Position numbers and translations under genes: made by a program | Shown: piece by piece, positions 55,370-64,000 of the stretch | How the letters are laid out: every line of letters starts with the position of its first letter | Position numbering within the stretch: the stretch's first letter is position 1 | The notes under the pieces: model-generated | Seen by the model: the letters and a program-made list of their open reading frames with translations, nothing else | What the model was told of the DNA's origin: nothing | The model's database searches: none | Source: Undaria pinnatifida | Lineage: Eukaryota > Sar > Phaeophyceae > Laminariales > Alariaceae | Assembly (NCBI GenBank): GCA_012845835.1 | Contig: JABAKD010000026.1 | Span: 9,100,558-9,164,557, forward strand | Reading direction: 5' to 3' | Length of the DNA: 64,000 bases

Positions 55370-55900
55370 GGTTCAAGAGGAAGCGGGAGAGTTTATCGTG
55401 CCGGAGAGCTGGCGGGGCAGATCTACATAGCTGCGAGAAGCGTACGCCTCCAATGCGAGGCGGCCCAGCAGGTTCTCTTGTGCATCTCACGTTGAGACTG
55501 TGCTGTAGAACACCTGTCATTTATGTGTCTTCTGTGTATTGCGCCTTACAGTTTTACGGCAGCAGTATATTCGTAAATTACAAAGCAGTACCGTTGTTGT
55601 TTACAGTACTTCTATGTACGCGGCGGGAATGCAGCTTGACAAATGATGGCAAAACCGGAGAACTGGCGGGGCAGATCTATATAGCGGCGAGAAGCGCATG
55701 TCTTCAATTCGAGGCGGCCCAGCAGTTTTTCTTGTGTTGCGGAACACCCATGTTTTGTTGTATTGGCGTCTTAAACTAAGCATCTGCCTTAACTATTTAC
55801 AGCAGCAATATGCTCGTGAACCACACAGGGGTGCCGCTGCTGTTTATTCTGCTTCTCTGTTTGCGGTGGGTATACAACTGGACAATTTATGGTACTGAAG
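55370..55900 (+). repeat. R5: 254-bp tandem duplication with possible coding segments
   Basis: CTGGCGGGGCAGATCTA occurs at 55409 and 55663. In one frame both copies encode GELAGQIYIAARS, then LQ and EAAQQ. About 120 bp later both encode a hydrophobic VPLLF...LLC segment starting SS (55560 and 55802), preceded by TTACAG, which could be a splice acceptor. About 7 of 11 differences in the first segment fall at third codon positions. It could be a duplicated gene fragment with two small exons; no family recognised. Confidence 0.45.
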
Positions 55901-56094
55901 TTGTACGTCTCCACATAATGAATCCGTCGTCGCCTAATTCGTCCCGCATCGTATCAATTTTGACGTGGGCAACGTCCGGTTAAGAGCTAAACGCAGGCGT
56001 GCGTCTGCGAAGTCCGGCCCGTTCTTTGTCGAACCTCATCCAACTGCAGCTATATACACCCCGCTAAGTCAATCCCGGCACAGGGGAGCGTGGA

Positions 56095-56955
56095 CCTGGT
56101 TCAAGACCTTCATCCTGAGGTTATTCTGCGCGGCACTGTCGATTATCAGCACCCTATGTTCGTCGGCAGTATCGGGTTAGCGTCTCATGAAACAAATTAA
56201 GCTCGCACGGGAATACAACATAAGATTTCCATCTTGGTATACCGATTCCCAGCACTTTTTCTTGTAAACACAACAAGTATCATCTGTCCACTTGGGACAA
56301 TGATCTACGATACTCTTGTCTGATATTTACCATTGAGGCTTATCTACAGTGTCGGTTGAGTAGTGTCGGCTACCCGCTACGGTTAGACCTTCGTCCCGGT
56401 TCTTCTGCGCGGCATTGACGATTACCAACAGTCTATGCTCGTCGGCAGTATCGGGTGAATGTCTCATGAAACACATCAGGATCGCACCGAGATAACATAG
56501 AAGATTCCCACTTTGTATGCCGATTCACAGCACTTTCTCGTGTAGACACAATAGTGTCATCTGTCCACTTCGGTCGACGATCTACGATACTCTTGTCTGA
56601 TATTTACATTTGAAGCTCCTCTATAGCGACGGTTGAGTAGTGTGGGCTGACGCCGACGCTTAGACCTTCGTCCCGATATCCTTCTGCGCGGCATCGATGA
56701 ATACCAACAGCGTGTGTTCGTCGATAGTATCAGGCGGGTGTCTCGTCAAACACATTAAGCGCGCACGGAAATAATATAGAAGGTTCCCATCCTGGTTTGC
56801 AGATTCACAGCACTTTCTCGTGCAGACACAACAGTCATCTGTCCACTTCGATCTACGATCTAAGATGCTCTTGTCTGACGCTGTCCTTCATGAAGGTCCT
56901 ACATAGCGCCGCTTAAGTAGTGCCGACTGCCCGCTACACTCGTAGAACCTGTGAA
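56095..56955. repeat. R4: ~279-bp tandem repeat (3 copies)
   Basis: TTCTGCGCGGCA anchors at 56124, 56402 and 56682 (spacing 278 and 280). Shared blocks are ATGCTCGTCGGCAGTATCGGG, CATGAAACACATTA, CAGCACTTTCTCGTG and ATCTACGATACTCTTGTCTGA. No conserved frame. Confidence 0.85.
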
Positions 56956-57339
56956 ATCGCTTGGCACAAGCGGGAACAACCACTTCGTGCATGGCTACCT
57001 TGTTCAGGTCTTTCTGTACCGCATCCGACGTCATGACGTCAGCGCGAGACCACCATATGGTGTCGCTTTGTGACCTTCCGCATAGAGAGAACTTCCGAGT
57101 GGCCGACGATGAATTAATATTGAACGAGTGATGTCAGGGTTTCGTGGTTACCCAAACGATTCCAGCGGTTTACTTGATTGATTAGTCCTTAGTACTCATG
57201 GGTTTTCCGAAGAAGACGGAGGCGGTAAGCTGCATGTGTGCCATAACTGCAACAAGTCTTTATAAGACAACAGGATTCCTTAGGCAGCCTTGGCCAATGG
57301 GGCTGGGTCGATGATATACCACGCTAGTTTGACGGAGCT

Positions 57340-57666
57340 ATGGTGATCGAGCGTGCAGCTGCTTATGCATTTCGTGTGAAAAGCCGCGGGATTGCCATAG
57401 AATCAAGAAAAGTTCGCACCATCCCGGGATCGGCACACCGTTCACTCCGGGACGCTTGTGTATTTTACGTGAACGATTCGTGTTCTGTTGGACAACCGGT
57501 GACACTAGCGGCCACTGGTATGCTAGACATATTCACCGTCATGCTTGGCTTATGTCCACCTGTAGCAGCAGCCAACATACAGGGTATGTTCGGCGATAAC
57601 CCCCATTGCTTTGTTTCTATCGCCGAGGACCCGTCTTTATTGTCAGGTGTTGTCAACCGTCATTAG
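57340..57666 (+). CDS. Hypothetical ORF, 108 codons (doubtful)
   Basis: An ATG frame with ordinary amino-acid composition and no low complexity. It contains DACVFYVNDSCSVGQPVTLA and a hydrophobic middle (MLDIFTVMLGLCPPVAAANI). No family recognised, no catalytic pattern, no signal peptide. It lies 210 bp upstream of the RING-H2 pseudogene on the same strand and could be an exon of the same locus, but no in-phase splice pair was established. It could also be chance. Confidence 0.22.
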   Translation: MVIERAAAYAFRVKSRGIAIESRKVRTIPGSAHRSLRDACVFYVNDSCSVGQPVTLAATGMLDIFTVMLGLCPPVAAANIQGMFGDNPHCFVSIAEDPSLLSGVVNRH

Positions 57667-57876
57667 TGCACGCTGTTTCGTGATACTGTTGCTACCTTGT
57701 GCTGACTACAGTACGTTATCGCACCCTAGACTTTCGTGGGACGTCGCAGTATCTCCTTGTTCCCCTTGTTATCAGTAGTTATGGCCTACAACTGCTATTG
57801 TCTCCCCTTTCCCCTCCTTGTTCGATTTATCCTTCCCCGTCCCAGCGTGCTCATGCTAGGGTGAAATTCGTCCGTC

Positions 57877-58519
57877 ATGTTCTATTATCGGCGCCTCCTC
57901 ATAGCCAGGAGCCATCGTCGCCGTGTTCTGGGTATGATACTTCACTGTGGCATCTGCGGTGAAACGCTGCGTTCCCAGCTCAACGACATCTTGCCCTGCA
58001 ATCACGTCTTCCACCACTCTTGCGTTAAAGACGTACTCCAGTACGCAAGATACTTTGCGGCATCTGGCCGTGCTGTGGTTGACTGCACCATGTGTGGTGC
58101 ACCGACCCTTGTCTCCCTCCTGTCGACGTTCGTCTACCTCAGCGACAACAGGGCACGCAAGATACTTTGCGGCATCTGGCCGTGCTGTGGTTGACTGCAC
58201 CATGTGTGGTGCACCGACCCTTGTCTCCCTCCTGTCGACGTTTGTCTACCTCAGCGACGACAGGGCACGCCCTCGTCCAGTACCGGCTGCTGGTGCCGAG
58301 CACGGTGCTGGCGATGAAGATTGTGATGGTTCGTTGAAAACATGGTACATATTCGCACCCCGCCAAGATGTGCGCGGTGGTTCCACCGTTCTGCTGGCTT
58401 TGCAGAAGATCCCGGTTTGCGTACCCTGCCTTCGTTCCTCATCGCGGCTGGGGGGCTTGGGTTTGCACGATAGATTCTCCGACCCGAATTCTGGAACACG
58501 GTCCGTCTTTGGACGGTAG
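57877..58519 (+). pseudogene. RING-H2 finger protein broken by a 112-bp tandem duplication
   Basis: RING-H2 proteins are usually E3 ubiquitin ligases. From ATG 57877 the frame reads HCGICGETL, then PCNHVFHHSC, and after 20 residues DCTMCGAP. The zinc ligands are C24, C27, C41, H43, H46, C49, C70 and C73, a complete C3H2C3 RING-H2 (57946-58095). A 112-bp duplication (58044-58155 repeated at 58156-58267) overlaps the end of the RING. Because 112 is not a multiple of three, the frame shifts to a TGA at 58192. With one copy removed, the length 643-112 is divisible by three and the frame continues to the stop at 58519 (176 codons). That is strong evidence for the ancestral gene. AATAAA follows 31 bp later. 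No transmembrane segment is obvious. The truncated 105-codon product still keeps the whole RING. Confidence 0.72.
58044..58267. repeat. 112-bp tandem duplication, nearly identical
   Basis: Copies 58044-58155 and 58156-58267 differ at only two or three positions (CGTTCGTC/CGTTTGTC, GACAACAG/GACGACAG). The duplication is therefore young compared with most repeats in the window. Confidence 0.95.
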
Positions 58520-58550
58520 ACCGCGCGCGTCAACGACACGATAGAAGAAT

Positions 58551-58556
58551 AATAAA
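58551..58556 (+). terminator. Polyadenylation signal of the RING-H2 gene
   Basis: AATAAA begins 31 bp after the ancestral stop codon at 58519, where a eukaryotic polyadenylation signal would be expected. Confidence 0.45.
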
Positions 58557-59939
58557 CCATGTCAGCGTCGTCGGCGACTTACCTCGGTGTCCTTCACCGC
58601 CTGCAGGAAACGGCCAGGAGTACGTCAACCATGACCAACCTGAGACAACACATAGCCGCACCCCGCCTAGCTGTCAACCCCTTATGTGCGTCCCTACGAT
58701 GGCCTCGCAACCTGGTACCTGGTAAAGTGGTAGTAGCATGATAGTAACAGTATAGTCTAGTACACACCTGGAATGTATAGGCAATATGTGGAATAGTGGT
58801 GCCGTTCGAGCTACTAGTGGTTGTTGTGTTTGAACGTCATGCTGCACACTACTGTCTGGCGGCAAATGTTGCAAGAATCACTTGGCAGTGTGGTTGCGCA
58901 TGTGGAAAAGACCAAACCTCGGCGGACAAGAAAAAACCAACCAATCAAATCTAATATCCTTCTTCGTGTATGCACGTTGCAGTCGACGAGGAGTGCTACA
59001 TGCTGTAACATTACATCCCAGATACACGGCGGTAGCAGTACCGTTTTCTGCCGAGTACGACGGAACAGCCGACTTTGTTTTGATTTGGAGTTTGAGGGGA
59101 CAATCTTTGTACTACGCTGCTGTTGTAGTCAATTTTCGCATTTTCACACATCGAGGACGGGTGCTGAATATAATCTGATAAACCGATAAACGGGTGTTTT
59201 TCTGTCGCGTTTTAATGAATCTGAGATAAGTGGTACATCATCCGCCTTCGATACATCTTCGTTGTGGGCAGGATTGCTTTGTTGTGGAAAAGGTGTGCGT
59301 TGAAACAGAATAAACGCCGTATTTATTCGACGTAGGCGTACTGCGCAACTTATTCGCAGCCCGCTTTGCGGTTTGCATGCTCACGGTGTTCGCACGTACA
59401 GGCTGGCGTGTCCTGGTTGTGGTCGCCCACACGACCCAACTGCGACATTTGCTTTTCGGATTCGGCTGTTTGCTTTCGAGTGTATTTGAAACGTTTATTG
59501 GTTTGGCTCGAACATCATGAAGAAAGTGCTTGCCGGGTTCTTAGCCTACATAGCGCGAGTCTAAAAAAAACATCATTTCAGCCCGCTCCAGGCGTGTTGT
59601 TTTGGTTCCTCATGTGTTGCTCTGTCAACGCGGTCAATACTTCCCGCGGCACGGTGTTGCGCTCCTTGGTCCCGCCCACTCTGTGCATTTATCGACTGGT
59701 GGGATAGATTCCACCCGTACGAAGATATATGGCGTACGCAGTAGTATATTGTGCCAGCTGCAGCTGGGATGGATTGACGGAGGCTACGAACATACATGCG
59801 CAGCAGGATCAACGCAGCAGCAGGAGTAGCGAAGAAGCGTCACTGGTACCCGAGTGCAGAGCAACCATTTTCAACGTTTTTAAACAACATATGGCATTGT
59901 AGTGAGATCTTCTTGAGGATGGAACTCTGCGGTTCCCTG
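58557..59939. other. No recognisable feature
   Basis: About 1.4 kb. Overlapping frames of about 100 codons at 58821-59189 and 59366-59707 have no similarity I recognise. A minus-strand CAGCAGCAGGAG-type run lies near 59812. Confidence 0.4.
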
Positions 59940-60125
59940 GCGCCGCTAACTCCAAGACCACAGCCCAACAGCGATCCGTCGATGTGGTCAGGACTTCCAC
60001 ACTATGCGGGGCGGCGTCAATCTGGGGGGTCGCCACCTTCGTTCCATATTGGTCGGACTTGTAGATACATGGAAGGGATCCTGAACTAGAGATGGGACCT
60101 TTTCCCTCCCGCCTTCTGTGGACCC
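59940..60125 (+). repeat. R3 satellite family, locus 3 (single unit)
   Basis: Holds the R3 order AACAGCGATCCGTCGATG, CTTCCACACTATGCGGGGCGG, CACCTTCGTTCC, TTGTAGATACATGGAAG and GAGATGGGACCTT. A lone unit, so either the seed of an array or a relic of one. Confidence 0.65.
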
Positions 60126-61970
60126 TCGATTGTTCTGTGGCTGGAGTATTCTTGTTCAGCACCAACATTCTAGATAAACAAACAGCGGCGTTTGGCAGGG
60201 ATTTGGTAGGCTAATCGACGGCCATAACCGACTTTCACAATTGTACCTCTGCAGCACAGCGATCTTGATTGATGCGAAGACTACCTCGGGATTGGCGGGA
60301 ATGTTCAGCAGGCCGCGGCCCCGGCTTGGCGCGGCAGGACACCTGATGTTCTGCTGATTTTGTGGCCCACCCTCCTTGCCCATACCGAGACACGGGGCTA
60401 AAATGCTCGGGATCGCGAGACCAAGCCGAGCTTCCTCGTGGTGTGCTGGAATGTACTGGGGTGAACTATTCTGAACGAAAAATGTAAAGAGCGGTGTGGT
60501 GAATAGTAAAGTACTAACCGTTGATACCTTTGCGTCAGAAGTCATCGTCCTTGGGGTTCACGGTAATGGTCAGCACGCGACGGCAGCGACCCGGCACGGC
60601 ATGACACCAAGCATTCTGTCGATTGTGTCGTCCACCCTCTGTACCTATACTGTGACCCTGAGCTGAAACGCTCTCGATGGAAAGATCTTCTATGCAGGCA
60701 GGCAGATAATCAGCACTTAATAATCTAGATAAGCAAGCAAATTAACCCATTTCCAACTCCTAGACTTATCTTACTAGGCCTTCACCGTTTTTGTCCTCGT
60801 GTCGGCCGCGCGGTGTAAAAAGGGTGAGGTGCTGTCCGAAACTTTAACATGGCCTACGGAGAGACATTTATATACACATCTATAGCTCAGGTCATCTCCC
60901 TCTTGCCAGGTTCTAAACGACCATGTCATAATCCATCTTTCTTCGAGTTTAAATGTTCTCGAATCGACACATATTTCATGTCAAACAAGGATTCTTTCAC
61001 ATGTCAAACACCTCAAAACCTGGACAGGGTGGTCGAAATTGGTACAACGACTATTTCTCGCGCTACGGACAGGGCGTTAGCCCAGAGCCTGAAGACATCG
61101 CTAAGAGCACTAGTAGGTAGACCGTTTCTGGATCTCTAGTGGTACCGTTAATGAAATGGTATATGCACGAAGCAGAGTATGGGCATTACGAGCCTCGTAT
61201 ACATGTACCTGGTACCTTATATCACACATTGTATTGATGTCAGATCACCATGCAAATATTTCTGAAGGGGGCCTGCCTTGCAGACCCAACGCCCCCTTTA
61301 CCTTCTAGAGGCCATAATGAGCAGCGAATATGTTGATTCGGAGATGACCTGGAATTTATGTGGATCGCTCTCGTGGTTTTCTTGACGAGGCTGGCTCGGA
61401 ACGAGCTCGAGACGAGGCTCTGAGCGATAAATCGTTGACAATTACTCGGATTACGACTAAAACAAAGCGCACAGAGCGCGAATGCGTGGGCAAGCCGATA
61501 TGAAGTGTCTGTGGTTCTTATCGTACTTGTTTGGGCCTCCTGGCATCCACCGTTGTACAGCTGTCCGACAGAACGCCACCGCCGAATCTGAGGCTCTCTC
61601 CTTCGGCGGGCTGTCCGAGCAGGGTCCCGCAGAATGTGCTGTTTGAGGCAAGTCAGCTTACACAGAAAGCAAAGGAAATACGTTAGGCTCGCGCCTCTGC
61701 CCCACCACCTTGGTGTCTTGACCACAGTATCGTTCGAAACTAACGAAAATAATCTAAACGCACGTTGTGGGGCAGTAGAAACGTTTCATAGTCATTATTC
61801 ATGCACTATCTGAATTGTAGGATTTTAGTTGCAAGTACTGCATTTTTCGATGAAGCACCATGCTCGATAAATTACTTCATAGCAATTCATGAAAATATGT
61901 ATCCAATAAACTGCGTCCATGGGAAGAGTCTCTTTCGACCCTCCGCCTCCATTGGCGGTCGGACTTCTAC
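60126..61970. other. No recognisable feature
   Basis: A minus-strand frame at 61240-61725 (161 codons) and a plus-strand one at 60849-61139 (96 codons) have no recognised domains. GCGGCAGGACACCTGATGTTCTG near 60330 and CGGCACGGCATGACACCAAGCATTCTG near 60592 suggest another diverged ~262-bp duplication (60240-60420 and 60520-60680). Confidence 0.4.
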
Positions 61971-62237
61971 TTGCAAGCTCTCGGCAGCATTGCTCGCCGC
62001 CCGAAACAAGGCATGAGCAGGAGGTCGAGATTCTCTACGGGCACAAGAATTCTACCGGCCGAGAAACGCGTGAAGCTGCACAATGCCATTGCTTTACAAA
62101 AATTGCACCCGAAAGCTGAGGAGACTGTCATGGACGAAGAGAGGGAAGTAGACTTTAGCAGGATGCTGCACACGGCCGAACACGAGGGAAAGCTAGGGCC
62201 GATGGGTTCCAGTAGGACGCGTCACAAGACGGAGTAG
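61971..62237 (+). CDS. Possible charged exon (doubtful)
   Basis: An 88-codon open frame without ATG at its start (TTG). Highly charged and polar: KRVKLHNAIALQKLHPKAEE and VMDEEREVDFSRMLHTAEHE. The composition looks like coding DNA (no low complexity, few Cys/Trp). A preceding TTGCAAG could be an acceptor region. No family recognised; helix-rich by appearance. No partner exon was found, so it is a weak call. Confidence 0.25.
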   Translation: MQALGSIARRPKQGMSRRSRFSTGTRILPAEKRVKLHNAIALQKLHPKAEETVMDEEREVDFSRMLHTAEHEGKLGPMGSSRTRHKTE

Positions 62238-63436
62238 TCGGACGCAGAAGATGTAGCAGCGTCAGCTACAAACGAGCTAATCACCGAGAGTCGAGATGAC
62301 CGAGGTCAGGTACTGTCCACCAGGGGCGCCCGTGGTCTCTCTTGGCGGCCGACGCCACCAGGCCGTGCGTCGAAGGAGCTGGTAAATCTATCATGGCTTG
62401 GCCCGTTTTGGGCGCGCACAGAGTACCTGTTGCTGAATCAATCAAGGTAGACGAGGGTAGGTGGACTCTTCGGCCAGCTAGTAGAGCTTGCGGAGAAAAC
62501 AGGCACGTCCATCGCCTTCTCCAATGCCCGACCCGATGCTCTGAGTTCCGGGCTGTCAACTCGGTGGAGCTCCGTCATAGTTGGGGGATCCAGAGTAGCT
62601 CTTGATCTTGACCAAACTGGGCGATGAGGGATGCGGCTCGATCAGCGAGCACGATCGATTCCAACAGGAAGATCCTTCACGTGTATTATTTATCTAATAC
62701 GTCTGGTGTGTGTTCGATAATTCTAGGGTCAATAGGCAGTTGCGCTAGTTGTGTGATACACCGGCCGCGCGTTGTTACAGATGGATTGTCTTTTGAGTCG
62801 CTCGTGTTGCACAAAAGGGCGGTTTTTCAGCCGTCACCTAGACAATGCGCGAACGGCCCTTCTTCAAACCTTCAAGACGCGCGCAAGCCGTGGTTTTCAA
62901 ACATGTTGGCAACACCTTTCAAACTCGTTCACGCATGTTTCGATGGATTAGGTTTAAAGTGTACTCTGAAGAATGCCGACTTTGAAACGCGTCAACTAAA
63001 CGGGCGTCCACAAGAGTGGACCTAGCATCAAGTTGATAATGTGTTCGCGATCTGTGATTGTCGACAGGATACACGCGGTATCTTCGAAACAAAGACGTGT
63101 AATATAATCGTAGGTATTTCGTTAATTGGTACAGCCGTGGCTTTGTATTACAGTTATCTTATCAGGTGCTGATGAACAGCGAGAACAACGCAGCCAAGGG
63201 AGGCCTTGTTAGTTTGGATCGTCACAGCACGACGGTTACAAACGTTGTAGGGGGTTGCATATGTGTTCGTTGGTGTTATTATGGAATTTTATCACTTGGG
63301 AGAAGAGCTCTAGCCCTCCGCTCTCTGCTCCTTCTCTCCTATCTGTCCTCTAATACAACGAAAATGAAAATACTTGTCAGCCTGTGTGGCGGTCAGGGCA
63401 TCCGGGCTCGGACTCTAGGAACATACTGGCGGATTC
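62238..63436. other. No recognisable feature
   Basis: Unassigned DNA with short frames. A pyrimidine-rich stretch with CTGTCCTC and GGCGGTCAG lies at about 63320-63396 and could precede an exon at the right edge. Confidence 0.4.
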
Positions 63437-63939
63437 TTGAAAGAAGGAGGTCTGGTACCAGGAGCCAAGGATGTCAGCAAAAGAGAGAGAGACGCCACGG
63501 ATGAGATTAGGCAGCTGCGGAGTAAGCTTGAGCTGCTGATGAAGGAGAAACAAGCATCGATGATGCAAAACATGCGAGAGATGATGACCGAGCGCATGAG
63601 GAACAACGGCCGATCGGAGTCCAGCAGTGCTGAGGACAGCGCTGGAGCCTGTGAGGGGCTGAACCCACTGCTGCACGACAAATATCTACTGCTGCTGCTG
63701 TTGCTGCTGCTGGAGCCGGACCGAGAGGAGATGCCGCAGCAGCATGAGAGACGGCATTTCGTGAGATGCCTCGCTTAATGTTGGAGTGGCGGGACGCAGA
63801 GGAACTGTTGTTCCTGTCCAGGTTGGCCCAGCCAGGGGCAAACCAGATTAGCAAAGGGGAGCTGGAGCATGGAGGTCATACCCCGGAGGCGAGTCAGGAA
63901 TATAATATGATGCCTTGGTCTAGACACATCACCATTTAG
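63437..63939 (+). CDS. Possible coiled-coil gene 3' part at window edge
   Basis: Two coding-looking segments. The first (63437-63760) encodes a charged heptad-like helix (DEIRQLRSKLELLMKEKQAS then MMQNMREMMTERM), an acidic-Ser linker and a Leu run from CTG repeats (63690-63715). At 63761 GTGAGA could be a splice donor; a second frame (63763-63939) reads MPRLMLEWRDAEELLFLSRL and on to a TAG. The two are in different phases, so an intron or a frameshift separates them. Family unknown; the helix suggests dimerisation. The antisense frames here arise from the CTG/CAG run. Confidence 0.35.
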
Positions 63940-64000
63940 TGGGAAGAAGCCCGAGTTCACTCCCCGCACCAGAAACGCCAGATACTACGCGAAAGGAGTA

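Overview
This window looks like nuclear DNA of a eukaryote with a transposon-rich, gene-poor genome. The features pointing that way are Ty3/gypsy, LINE, pogo and SINE remnants, spliceosomal-type introns (GTGAGG...CAG) whose removal restores a reading frame, an AATAAA signal after one gene, and many tandem satellites. I see no bacterial operon structure. The TE families and the root-cap/VWD-type protein suggest a stramenopile, perhaps a brown alga. That is a moderate-to-low confidence inference.

Layout. Bases 1-3.2 kb are almost entirely tandem repeats (units of 99, 156, 136 and 74-83 bp). 3.2-11.5 kb is a decayed Ty3/gypsy element. It has gag with a CCHC knuckle, a repeat-rich segment, an unexpected NADAR (YbiA-like) domain, a possible protease, and an integrase with all D,D-35-E residues. 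The integrase is followed by a chromodomain and a Tudor/Agenet-like fold. No reverse transcriptase is visible. A 414-bp LTR follows at 12.2 kb, with a related LTR inverted at 52.2 kb. 13.1-13.7 kb is a pentanucleotide array. 14-24 kb is non-coding: a dispersed repeat family (called R1 here), a MITE with 30-bp inverted ends, a TTG microsatellite and a tRNA-headed SINE. 25.1-26.0 kb carries the longest undamaged coding exon, a VWD/root-cap-like protein on the minus strand. 27.5-29.8 kb is a decayed LINE with a YADD motif. 31.8-35.7 kb is a pogo-like DNA transposon with TA target duplication, inverted ends and a broken DDE transposase. 36-43 kb is R1/R2 repeats and a second SINE. 44.8-46.2 kb is a probable two-exon gene with a zinc finger and a TLLDFFKPK motif. 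46-57 kb is again satellites and repeats (R1-R5). 57.9-58.5 kb is a RING-H2 gene broken by a 112-bp tandem duplication. The rest, to 64 kb, is mostly unassigned, with a possible coiled-coil exon at the right edge.

How things fit together. Almost everything is selfish DNA or its debris. The most interesting combination is the gypsy element. A NADAR domain, from a family whose members can remove ADP-ribose from nucleic acid, sits in frame beside gag/pol, and the integrase tail has two chromatin-reader-like folds. Damage in the coding elements is often TGG to TGA/TAG or CGA to TGA. Local tandem duplication (units of about 60-720 bp) is the dominant mutational style of the whole region.
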